Shown here: positions 1 through 5,545 of the stretch, one piece after another | How positions within the stretch are numbered: position 1 is the stretch's first letter | Layout: every line of letters starts with the position of its first letter | Assembly: GCA_030271555.1 (NCBI GenBank) | Contig: JARXKQ010000041.1 | Coordinates: 1 to 7,854 of the forward strand | Direction of reading: 5' to 3' | DNA length: 7,854 bases | Origin: Chloroflexota bacterium | Lineage (GTDB): Bacteria; Chloroflexota; Limnocylindria; Limnocylindrales; CSP1-4 | The notes under the pieces: model-generated | The model's input: only the letters and a program-made list of their open reading frames with translations | Database searches by the model: none | Told to the model about the DNA's origin: nothing | Made by a program: the position numbers and the translations under genes

Positions 1-224
1 CGTGCCTTCGGCCGAGTTCTTGCGCCCATTGAACGGGAAGGTGTCCGGCCCGCGGTGTTGACGATCGCGACGCGCGTGTCTGACGGTGCCTGGTCGCGGA
101 TGACCCAGCCGAGCAAGGCCATGATCACGATGGGCGCCACGAACATCAGCGCCAGGGTCCGGTGGTCGCGTCGGAACAGATCGGCGATGCGCCGGCTGAT
201 GGCGAAGGTGCGGCGCAGGCTCAT
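1..224 (-). CDS. ABC-2 type transporter permease, N-terminal part (runs off the left edge)
   Basis: This is the start of the membrane subunit of an ABC exporter. In the ABC-2 family, such subunits form the pore that the ATPase next door drives, in the cytoplasmic membrane. The ATG at 224 overlaps the TGA of the ATPase (ATGA, four-base overlap), so the two are translationally coupled. The N-terminus has a basic amphipathic stretch (SLRRTFAISRRIADLFRRD, residues 2-20), then one hydrophobic helix at about residues 24-42 (LALMFVAPIVIMALLGW), then the start of an external loop (RVAIVN, 51-56). That is the usual ABC-2 permease opening. Only about 74 codons are present. After residue 59 or so the frame loses its G/C-ending codons (7 of 15) and becomes Arg/Ser/Pro-rich. 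The neighbouring frame over 1-48 has 14 of 16 G/C-ending codons and reads PDTFPFNGRKNSAEGT. A one-base indel at about 46-56 is therefore likely, either a sequencing error or a real mutation. Family assignment is good because of the ATPase partner; the substrate is unknown. Confidence 0.72.
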   Translation of the reverse strand, partial: MSLRRTFAISRRIADLFRRDHRTLALMFVAPIVIMALLGWVIRDQAPSDTRVAIVNTAGRTPSRSMGARTRPKA

Positions 225-964
225 GCCGCGGCCCCTGTGTCTTCAGAGTCGCCGCCGCCGAGCTTGAGGAAAGCGTCCTCCATGTTGTCCACGCCGGCCT
301 GCTGTCTGATCTCAGCGCCACTGCCGCGCGCCAGGACCTTGCCATGGAACATCAGCAGCAGCTCGTCGCACCGGTCGGCCTCGTCCATGACGTGGCTGCT
401 CACGACGATCGTCGTGCCCGCTGCGGCGAGCGCGCGGAAGTATTTCCAGAACTCGACGCGCAATGCGGGGTCGATGCCGACTGTTGGCTCGTCCAGGAAA
501 AGGACGCTCGGCTTGTGAACCAGCGCGCACGCCAGGGAGAGCCGTCGCCGCATGCCACCCGATAGCTCAAGCGCTGGGGCGTTCTTACGGCTGGTCAGGT
601 GGACCAGGTCGAGGACCTCGTCCATCCCCTTCTTGTCGCCGGTGCCGGATAGCGCCGCGAAGAAGCGCAGATTCTCCCAGACGGATAGCTCGATGTAGAT
701 GCCGTCGGCCTGGGTCATGTAGCCGATGTGGGCGAGGTTCTCGCGATCGGGCATCTTGACGCCCAGCACGCGCGCCTCGCCGCTCGATGCCTTGGCGAGG
801 CCGACGAGCAGCCGGATCAGCGTCGTCTTGCCGGAGCCGTTGGGGCCCAGCAGGCCATAAATGCGCCCGGCGGGCAAATCGAGGTCGAGGTTATTCACGG
901 CGACGATGTCGCCAAAGCGCTTAGTCAGCGCTCGCGCCTGGATCGCCCCCGTGAATGCGTCCAT
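221..964 (-). CDS. ABC-2 type exporter ATP-binding subunit (DrrA/CcmA-like)
   Basis: This is the nucleotide-binding subunit of an ABC exporter. It hydrolyses ATP on the cytoplasmic face to power the permease encoded immediately downstream. The 247-residue length is slightly short of the roughly 300 residues common in drug-export ATPases of the DrrA type. All catalytic elements are visible: Walker A GPNGSGKTT (40-48), Q-loop Gln85 (YMTQ), signature LSGGM (134-138), Walker B VLFLDEP (154-160, with Asp158 and Glu159), D-loop GID, and switch His191 (SSHVMDEAD). The start ATG at 964 gives a normal N-terminus (ALTKRFGD begins at residue 12). No Shine-Dalgarno is seen before it, but TATCAT ends 7 bases upstream, so a leaderless transcript is possible. 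The gene is divergent from the GlsB-like gene, and the two share an intergenic region with inverted repeats. The cargo (drug, lipid, peptide or other) cannot be told from the sequence. Confidence 0.93.
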   Translation of the reverse strand: MDAFTGAIQARALTKRFGDIVAVNNLDLDLPAGRIYGLLGPNGSGKTTLIRLLVGLAKASSGEARVLGVKMPDRENLAHIGYMTQADGIYIELSVWENLRFFAALSGTGDKKGMDEVLDLVHLTSRKNAPALELSGGMRRRLSLACALVHKPSVLFLDEPTVGIDPALRVEFWKYFRALAAAGTTIVVSSHVMDEADRCDELLLMFHGKVLARGSGAEIRQQAGVDNMEDAFLKLGGGDSEDTGAAA

Positions 965-971
965 CGCGCTG

Positions 972-977
972 ATGATA
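972..977 (-). promoter_or_regulatory. Possible -10 element (TATCAT) for a leaderless ABC ATPase transcript
   Basis: On the minus strand TATCAT fits the TANNNT pattern of a -10 element and ends 7 bases before the ATG at 964. That spacing would put the transcription start at or next to the start codon. No Shine-Dalgarno is present, which fits leaderless initiation as known in many high-GC bacteria. No good -35 element is seen at the usual distance, so this is only a suggestion. Confidence 0.3.
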
Positions 978-1042
978 GTCAGGTGGCCGGCCCCCAGCTA
1001 TGCGCCAACTCCTGCCGCCTGGATTCCCCCGAACGCAATGGC

Positions 1043-1061
1043 TCATGACGGGCGGTCATGA
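1043..1061. promoter_or_regulatory. Inverted repeat TCATGAC-N5-GTCATGA, candidate operator
   Basis: Two perfect 7-base arms flank the 5-base centre GGGCG. The repeat lies between the divergent ABC exporter operon (start at 964) and the GlsB-like gene (start at 1149). A TTGACC hexamer resembling a -35 element follows at 1069-1074 on the plus strand. There is no T-run on either side, so it does not look like a terminator. The symmetry and 12-base centre-to-centre arm spacing suit a dimeric helix-turn-helix repressor, but no regulator gene is adjacent to name. Confidence 0.5.
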
Positions 1062-1096
1062 CGCCACGTTGACCGCGGTACATGGTGTGCTCAGGG

Positions 1097-1112
1097 GCAC
1101 GTGATCACGTGC
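1097..1112. promoter_or_regulatory. Perfect 16-bp palindrome GCACGTGATCACGTGC upstream of the GlsB-like gene
   Basis: The sequence is exactly self-complementary over 16 bases and contains two CACGTG hexamers around a TGATCA core. It ends 36 bases before the GTG start of the GlsB-like gene, where it could act as an operator or fold as a hairpin in the 5' leader. No T-tract follows, so a terminator is unlikely. The flanking bases (G at 1096, A at 1113) break the symmetry, which sets the limits sharply. Confidence 0.5.
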
Positions 1113-1133
1113 AGCAACCAACGCATCATCGCG

Positions 1134-1140
1134 AAAGGAG
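1134..1140 (+). promoter_or_regulatory. Shine-Dalgarno AAAGGAG that fixes the GTG start at 1149
   Basis: AAAGGAG lies 8 bases upstream of GTG 1149, an ideal spacing. The same frame is open further upstream from an ATG at 1101, but that ATG lies inside the 16-bp palindrome, lacks a ribosome-binding site, and would add 16 non-hydrophobic residues that the family does not have. The GTG start is therefore preferred. Confidence 0.8.
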
Positions 1141-1148
1141 CTCATCCA

Positions 1149-1418
1149 GTGGGAATCATCGCCTGGATCGTCGTCGGCGCCATCGCCGGCTTCATCGCCA
1201 CGCTCATCCTGGGGAACCGCGAGGGGATCGTGATGACGATCATCCTCGGCATCGTCGGGGCGGTCGTCGGCGGCTTTCTCGCCGGAACCTTCCTCAATCT
1301 CAAGGATCCCACGGGCATTAACGTCGAGACAATCGTCGTGTCTGTTATCGGCGCCCTCATCGTGGTCTTTGTCGCAAACATGGTGATGGGCGGCGGTCGC
1401 CGTCGCGGAATTGGCTGA
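1149..1418 (+). CDS. GlsB/YeaQ/YmgE-family (transglycosylase-associated) small membrane protein
   Basis: This is an 89-residue, very hydrophobic, glycine-rich protein of the family often annotated as GlsB/YeaQ/YmgE stress-response membrane proteins. Their biochemical role is not well defined, and members are often induced by general stress. Three membrane segments are visible: about residues 2-20 (GIIAWIVVGAIAGFIATLI), about 27-49 (IVMTIILGIVGAVVGGFLAGT), and about 59-82 (ETIVVSVIGALIVVFVANMV). A short basic tail follows (GGGRRRGIG). The N-terminal IAWIVVGAIAG and central GIVGAVVGGFL stretches are the family hallmarks, and the length matches the usual 80-90 residues. The start is GTG with a strong AAAGGAG 8 bases before it. 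The Dps gene follows 108 bases downstream on the same strand. Two inverted repeats upstream may control it. The family call is firm; the function is known only loosely. Confidence 0.88.
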   Translation: MGIIAWIVVGAIAGFIATLILGNREGIVMTIILGIVGAVVGGFLAGTFLNLKDPTGINVETIVVSVIGALIVVFVANMVMGGGRRRGIG

Positions 1419-1479
1419 CGCGCGGGACCTCCCGAGCATCTTCTCCACGAGGCCCGTTCGTCGGGTGGCGGACCTGCGC

Positions 1480-1495
1480 CGTGTTCTCGGACACG
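1480..1495 (+). promoter_or_regulatory. Imperfect dyad CGTGTTC-TC-GGACACG before dps
   Basis: Seven base pairs (one of them T-G) flank a 2-base centre. The dyad lies 18 bases upstream of the Dps Shine-Dalgarno, in the 108-base gap after the GlsB-like gene. It could be an operator for a redox- or iron-responsive regulator, which often control dps genes, or a weak RNA hairpin in the leader. It does not match a named box that I can defend. The rest of the gap shows no convincing terminator or promoter. Confidence 0.3.
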
Positions 1496-1526
1496 CCGCA
1501 GGCACTCCGCCGTAAAGGAGGCAGGC

Positions 1527-2030
1527 ATGGCAACCAAGAACGCCACGGTCCGCTCATTCGCGACCAGCGTCGACATCCCGGCCGACAGCCGGAAGAAGAT
1601 CAACCGCATCCTGAATCAGCACCTAGCCGACTCCTTCGACCTCATGAGCCAGGTCAAGCAGGCGCATTGGAACGTGAAGGGCTCAGACTTCTGGCAGCTG
1701 CACAAGCTCTTCGACGAGGTCGCTGCACGCGCCGCGGAATGGGTCGATGAGTTCGCGGAGCGCGTGACCGCCCTGGGCGGCTATGCCACGGGCACCGTTC
1801 GCATGGCAACAGCAGCGAGCGCCCTGCCGGAGTTCCCGACCGACATCACCGACAGCATGGACTACGTCCGGGCCGTCGCCGAGCGCCTCGCGGCGTTCAC
1901 GAACTCGGCCAGGGAAGCGATCGACCAAACCGACAAGCTGGGTGACGCCGACACAGCCGACCTGTTCACCGAGGTGAGTCGCTGCGCCGACAAGTATCTG
2001 TACTTCCTCGAGGCGCATCTCCAGGGCTGA
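1527..2030 (+). CDS. dps: Dps-family DNA-protection / ferritin-like protein
   Basis: Dps proteins form 12-subunit cytoplasmic shells that oxidise Fe(II) with hydrogen peroxide and store the iron, protecting DNA from oxidative damage. This 167-residue protein has the standard length and helical pattern. The ferroxidase residues can be placed by the spacing in E. coli Dps (H51, H63, D67, D78, E82): here His47 (QAHWNVKG), His59 and Asp63 (LHKLFDE), Asp74 and Glu78 (VDEFAE). All five are present at exactly matching intervals. The N-terminal tail (1-20) is short with few basic residues (Lys4, Arg9), so direct DNA binding is uncertain. The start ATG has AAAGGAGG (1514-1521) 5 bases upstream. It follows the GlsB-like gene on the same strand, making a probable stress-protection pair, and faces the tRNA gene tail to tail with only 27 bases between them. 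Confidence 0.95.
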   Translation: MATKNATVRSFATSVDIPADSRKKINRILNQHLADSFDLMSQVKQAHWNVKGSDFWQLHKLFDEVAARAAEWVDEFAERVTALGGYATGTVRMATAASALPEFPTDITDSMDYVRAVAERLAAFTNSAREAIDQTDKLGDADTADLFTEVSRCADKYLYFLEAHLQG

Positions 2031-2057
2031 CCCGCCGCGCGCCTCGCGCAAAATGAA

Positions 2058-2134
2058 TGGCGTCCCCGGCAGGATTCGAACCTGCGACCCGCTGCTTAGA
2101 AGGCAGCCGCTCTAGTCCACTGAGCTACGGGGAC
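2058..2134 (-). tRNA. tRNA-Arg, anticodon UCU, with encoded CCA
   Basis: Read on the minus strand, a complete cloverleaf folds. The acceptor stem is GTCCCCG/CGGGGAC, the D stem GCTC/GAGC, the anticodon stem GCTGC/GCAGC with loop CTTCTAA (anticodon TCT, reading AGA and possibly AGG), and the T stem GCAGG/CCTGC with loop TTCGAAT. The variable loop is 5 bases. The discriminator base is G (complement of 2061) and CCA is encoded at 2058-2060. AGA is expected to be a rare codon in a G+C-rich genome such as this. The gene begins 32 bases after the stop of the flavoenzyme gene on the same strand, so it may be co-transcribed, although a TAAACT sequence 10 bases upstream could be its own -10. After CCA there is a T-rich stretch (TTCATTTT) but no hairpin before it. 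Confidence 0.97.
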
Positions 2135-2144
2135 GCGCCGCTTC

Positions 2145-2150
2145 AGTTTA
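2145..2150 (-). promoter_or_regulatory. Possible -10 element (TAAACT) for the tRNA-Arg gene
   Basis: On the minus strand TAAACT lies 10 bases before the tRNA 5' end, a sensible distance for a -10 element with a very short leader. No matching -35 is evident. A 7-base direct repeat GCGCCGC (2135-2141 and 2160-2166, plus strand) flanks it. Read-through from the upstream flavoenzyme gene is the alternative source of transcript. Confidence 0.3.
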
Positions 2151-2166
2151 CGGACCCAAGCGCCGC

Positions 2167-3240
2167 CTAGGCGATGAAAGACCGCTCCAGTAGGCCAGGT
2201 CGCTCGACGCCCAGGAGCGACATGGCGATGCGCGTCTCCTCGTGCAGGATGGCCACGGCGCGCTCGATTCCGGCGGCACCGCCCGCAGCGAGTGCCCAAT
2301 AGAGGGGTCGTCCGATCAGCGTCCCGGTCGCGCCCAGGGCGAAGGCCATCAGGATGTCGAGCCCGGACCGGATCCCGCCATCTACCCACACCTCTGTCCG
2401 TCCGGCGACGGCGTCGACGATCGGCGCGAGGGCTTCCGCGGCCGCGATGACCCGGTCGAGCTGCCTGGCACCATGGGTCGAAACGATGATCCCGGTGACG
2501 CCCTCGTCCGCGGCCCGGGCGGCGTCCAAAGGCGAGAGGATGCCCTTGAGGATCACCGGCAAGTGGGTCCAGGTTCGTATCTCGCCGACGCGATCCCAGT
2601 TGAGCCCCAACTCCTGCTGTTCAGCGATCGCGCCGTACGGCGAATCCCTGAATTGAGTCGCCTGGTCAACATGCGGCTGTGGGGGAAAGGTGAAGCCGGA
2701 GCGCAGGTCTCGTAGTCGGTGGCCCACGACCGGCAGGTCGACCGTCAGGATGATCGCCCGGTAGCCCGCGGCAGTGGAGCGCTCTACGAGGCTGCGGCTG
2801 TATTCAAGCGAGTCGATGAGATACAGCTGGAACCAGCGTTCGGCGTCATGGGCGGCCGCCGCGACGTCCTCAATAGACCGCGATGACGCGGTTGAGAGCG
2901 TGTACGGGATGCCGGCAGCCGCTGCGCCCCTGACGGCCTCGACCTCACCATCAGGATGGGCGAGCTGCTGGACCGCCATGGGCGCCATCGCGACGGGGAT
3001 TCGCGCCAGTCGACCCAGGAAGGATCCGGCCGGATCAGCCGACCGAACGTCCGTGAGCACGCGCGGGATAAACCGCTTCGTCCGCCAAGCTTCCGCTGCT
3101 TCGCGGAGCGAGATCTCGTCCCAGCTGCCCCCGGCGACGTACTCGAAGCCCACCGGGTCCATGCGCTCACGGGCCAGCGGCTCGAATTCGTCGAGGCTGA
3201 GAATCCGCTCTAGTTCTGCGGGCGACAGTCGCTCAGCCAC
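2167..3240 (-). CDS. FMN-dependent alpha-hydroxy-acid dehydrogenase/oxidase (lactate/glycolate oxidase family)
   Basis: Members of this TIM-barrel flavoenzyme family oxidise L-2-hydroxy acids (lactate, glycolate, mandelate) to 2-keto acids, passing electrons to oxygen, quinone or cytochrome. The 357 residues match the family length. Landmarks: FEYVAGGSWDE (32-42, with the substrate-side Tyr34), the FMN loop VAMAPMAVQQLAHPDGE (83-99), WFQLY (136-140), ILTVDLPVVGHRLRD (164-178), LKG with Lys232, catalytic base His256 and Arg259 in STHGARQLD, DGGIRSG (287-293) and GRPLYW (310-315) for FMN phosphate binding. The usual SNHGGRQLD is altered to STHGARQLD: Asn to Thr before the catalytic His, and the second Gly to Ala. 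The GTG start at 3240 lies 2 bases after the stop of the MBL-fold gene, so translation is probably coupled; no clear Shine-Dalgarno is seen. The exact substrate is not determinable. Confidence 0.92.
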   Translation of the reverse strand: MAERLSPAELERILSLDEFEPLARERMDPVGFEYVAGGSWDEISLREAAEAWRTKRFIPRVLTDVRSADPAGSFLGRLARIPVAMAPMAVQQLAHPDGEVEAVRGAAAAGIPYTLSTASSRSIEDVAAAAHDAERWFQLYLIDSLEYSRSLVERSTAAGYRAIILTVDLPVVGHRLRDLRSGFTFPPQPHVDQATQFRDSPYGAIAEQQELGLNWDRVGEIRTWTHLPVILKGILSPLDAARAADEGVTGIIVSTHGARQLDRVIAAAEALAPIVDAVAGRTEVWVDGGIRSGLDILMAFALGATGTLIGRPLYWALAAGGAAGIERAVAILHEETRIAMSLLGVERPGLLERSFIA

Positions 3241-3242
3241 TG

Positions 3243-4988
3243 TCAGTCGAGGGTAACCACGTCGTGCCAACGCGGGATGTCGACGTCGAAGCCCAGCGCC
3301 TTCACCTTGGGCGCCAGCGCCGCCTGTGCGGCCGGGTCGCCGTGGACGATGAAGACGCGCTTCGGGAAGCCAGCATCGCCCGGCTTCTTGCCCGTCGCGA
3401 AGTTGCCGATCCAGTCGAGCAGCTCCGACTCGTCCGCATGGGCTGAAAAGCCGCTGATCGAGCGGATCTGGCACTTCACGTCGTGCAGCGCGCCGTCGAT
3501 GCGAACCTGCGCGGCTCCCTGTTGGAGGTGGTCGCCCAGCGTGCCCTTGCCCTGGTAGCCCACGAATAGGAGCACGGCACTTGGATCACCGATCAGATCG
3601 CGCAGGTGGCCGACTACCCGCCCGCCGGTCAGCATGCCGTTCGAGGCGATGATCATGTACGGCCGTTTGGCTGTGGCGATCTGCTCCGATTGCTTGATGT
3701 TGTTGGTGATGATCTGCCCCGGGTAGTCGAGCGGGCTTTCGCTCTGCTCGAGCAGCCGCCGGGTTTGATCGTCGAAGTACTCGGCGTGGTGGCGGTAGAC
3801 GTCGCTCGCCTTGGACGCCATGGGGGAGTCGAGGTACAGCGGCAGCTGCGGGATCTTGCCTTCCGCGATCAGCCGATCGAGCTGCCAGACGACTTCCTGG
3901 GTACGGCCGATGGCGAATGACGGCACCAGCAGAACACCGTCGTGCTCGGCGACGAGCCGCACCGTCTCGGCCAGGATGCGCACGGCTTCTTCCTGCGGCT
4001 CATGCTCGCGCCCGCCGTAGGTCGATTCCATCAACACGTAATCGGCGTCGGTCACATGCGTTGGGTCGCGGATGATCGGCGTGTCGTGCCGGCCAAGGTC
4101 GCCGGAGAAGACAAGCTGTCGTTCGGGTCCACCGGGAGAGTCGGTGGCATGGATGCGGATGATGGCCGAGCCCAGGATGTGGCCCGCGTCGAGGAAGACA
4201 GCCTTGATGCCGGGGGCGACATCGACCTCCGTCTCGTAGCGGACGGCCTTGAACTGGGTCACCGCCTGTTCCGCCTCGTGCTCGCCGTAGATCGGCTCGT
4301 CGAGGTCCACTTCCATTGCTGGCGGCTGGTAGCGCAGCGCTACTTCCGGGTTGGGCGCCATCCACGCCTCGCCCTTGCTGACCGCGGCGTGATTCAGCAC
4401 CGGCCAGTGGTCGGCCTTCATCAATTCGTCGTTGGGCACCATCTTGGCCCGGTCGTCGGTCGCATCGCCGGTGTCCGAATCGCCGGCGCCCTCCGCCGGC
4501 GGTGGTGGCGGTGCGGCAGGCGGGGCAGCGGGTATTGGAACGCCCGCTCCGTCGGTCGTCTCGTCCTGGTGGGCGAGCTCAACGGCCGCGGCGAGCCTGG
4601 CTTCCTGTTGCTTGTCCTCTGCCGCGGCCTTTTCCGGGTTACGGCGCGTAAACCGCGCATGGCGCTTGGCCGCTTCCTGTTGCAGCTTGCCCGAGTCAAG
4701 CAGGACGAGTCCGGCCAGTTCGACCGTGCCCGCCGTCGCGTAGATCGGCCCTTTGAAGCCACGCGCCACGACATACGGAATGAGCCCGCAGTGGTCCAGG
4801 TGGGCGTGGGTCAGCAGGATCGCGTCGAGCTCGGCCGGGTCATAGGCGAGCGGGATGCGGTTGCGAATCGACTCGTTCGGGCTGCCCTGGAACATGCCGC
4901 AGTCGACGAGGATCTTGGCCTGACCGGTGGTGAGCAGGAACTGCGAGCCGGTGACCGTTGTCGCCGCGCCCAGGAATTGAAGCTTCAT
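3243..4988 (-). CDS. Metallo-beta-lactamase fold / beta-CASP RNase-like hydrolase with an internal low-complexity insertion
   Basis: This is a predicted zinc-dependent hydrolase of the beta-CASP branch (CPSF73-like, often annotated as RNA-specific MBL-fold exonuclease); bacterial members are cytoplasmic and most likely act on RNA. Landmarks over 581 residues: N-terminal strand MKLQFLGAATTVTGS, zinc motif HAHLDH (61-66), His270 (GHILGS), Asp297 (FSGDLG), motif A Glu321 (ESTYGG), beta-CASP core about 330-465 with motif B His460 (GGRVVGHL), motif C His517 (FSAHAD) and late His549 (IVHGD). The zinc-binding set looks complete. Residues about 118-230 form a charged, Ala/Pro/Gly/Asp-rich insertion including a pure Ala-Pro run, which takes the protein beyond the 450-470 residues usual for the family. 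ATG 4988 is chosen because the family begins exactly here; a 94-codon upstream extension would cross the promoter and the MarR gene. There is no Shine-Dalgarno. It heads a transcription unit with the flavoenzyme. Confidence 0.92.
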   Translation of the reverse strand: MKLQFLGAATTVTGSQFLLTTGQAKILVDCGMFQGSPNESIRNRIPLAYDPAELDAILLTHAHLDHCGLIPYVVARGFKGPIYATAGTVELAGLVLLDSGKLQQEAAKRHARFTRRNPEKAAAEDKQQEARLAAAVELAHQDETTDGAGVPIPAAPPAAPPPPPAEGAGDSDTGDATDDRAKMVPNDELMKADHWPVLNHAAVSKGEAWMAPNPEVALRYQPPAMEVDLDEPIYGEHEAEQAVTQFKAVRYETEVDVAPGIKAVFLDAGHILGSAIIRIHATDSPGGPERQLVFSGDLGRHDTPIIRDPTHVTDADYVLMESTYGGREHEPQEEAVRILAETVRLVAEHDGVLLVPSFAIGRTQEVVWQLDRLIAEGKIPQLPLYLDSPMASKASDVYRHHAEYFDDQTRRLLEQSESPLDYPGQIITNNIKQSEQIATAKRPYMIIASNGMLTGGRVVGHLRDLIGDPSAVLLFVGYQGKGTLGDHLQQGAAQVRIDGALHDVKCQIRSISGFSAHADESELLDWIGNFATGKKPGDAGFPKRVFIVHGDPAAQAALAPKVKALGFDVDIPRWHDVVTLD

Positions 4989-5001
4989 CAACGCGGATAG
5001 T

Positions 5002-5081
5002 CGCACCGGTCGCTGTGAACCGCGCGCATCGCTCCGCACCTGTGCGTATACTTCGGCATTATCGAACCGTTTGACCGCACC
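5002..5081 (+). repeat. Three spaced CGCACC direct repeats in the MBL-marR divergent region
   Basis: CGCACC occurs at 5002-5007, 5035-5040 and 5076-5081 within the 108-base divergent region. The first two extend to CGCACC(G/T)GT and are 33 bases apart, about three helical turns. The middle copy is part of the 12-bp dyad. They may be half-sites for a regulator, but in G+C-rich DNA a six-base repeat can arise by chance. Confidence 0.3.
5035..5052 (+). promoter_or_regulatory. Candidate marR-RND promoter: dyad CGCAC-CT-GTGCG abutting a TATACT -10
   Basis: TATACT (5047-5052) is a strong match to the -10 consensus and lies 44 bases before the MarR ATG, leaving a leader of about 38 bases. Directly upstream, 5035-5046 is a perfect dyad with 5-base arms and a CT centre. 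It would fill the spacer between -35 and -10, where a bound repressor blocks polymerase. MarR proteins usually repress their own operon from such sites, so autoregulation is the natural reading. No good -35 hexamer is visible. Within the predicted leader, CTTCGG (5051-5056) and CCGAAG (5080-5085) are also complementary. Confidence 0.45.
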
Positions 5082-5096
5082 GAAGCAACCGCGACC

Positions 5097-5545
5097 ATGC
5101 CTGATCAGCCCATCGAGCGCGCTCTGGCCGGCTATGCCCAGCTGGTAGAACTGTTGTCGGCCTCGCACACGCCGGAGTTCCCCGACCCGCACGTGACGAT
5201 GGCCCAGATGCGCGTCCTGATGCTGCTTTCCGCCGTGGGCGAGGAGCGGATGTCCGATCTGGCGCATCAACTTGGCATTTCGCCATCCACGCTGTCATCG
5301 CTGGTCGACCGCCTCGTCGAGGCCCAGTTCGTCACCAGGCGGGACGACGCGCACGACCGGCGCAGCGTGCTGGTCTCGCTCGCGCCCGCGGGCAATCAAC
5401 TGCTCGATCAATTCAACGAGCTCGGGGCAGACGCGCTGCGTTCGCTGCTCGAGCAACTGACGCCCACAGAGATCGTCACCGTCAACCAGGCCATAGAGCT
5501 GCTCGTCGCCGCAGCGCGCCGAGTGTCCGCGGAGGAACCCCGAAC

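Noticed and set aside
1101..1148. Upstream ATG start for the GlsB-like gene
   Set aside because: The ATG lies inside a perfect palindrome and lacks a Shine-Dalgarno. GTG 1149 has AAAGGAG at ideal spacing and gives the family N-terminus.
1421..1436. CGGG-ACCT-CCCG stem after the GlsB-like gene as a terminator
   Set aside because: It has only four base pairs and no T-run, so I cannot call it a terminator; the GlsB-like gene and dps may be partly co-transcribed.
2037..2049. GCGCG-CCT-CGCGC hairpin between dps and the tRNA as a bidirectional terminator
   Set aside because: The stem is only 5 bp. On the plus strand it is followed by A residues rather than T; on the minus strand the T-rich stretch comes before rather than after the stem. 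It may pause polymerase but does not meet the pattern of an intrinsic terminator.
3942..5000. Open frame of 352 codons on the plus strand opposite the MBL-fold gene
   Set aside because: It is fully antisense to a gene with intact catalytic motifs. Its translation is Arg/Gly/His-rich with no recognisable domain, as is common for antisense frames in G+C-rich DNA.
4989..5270. N-terminal extension of 94 codons on the MBL-fold frame
   Set aside because: It would run through the divergent promoter and antisense to the MarR gene. The family N-terminus (MKLQFLGAATTVTGS) begins exactly at ATG 4988.
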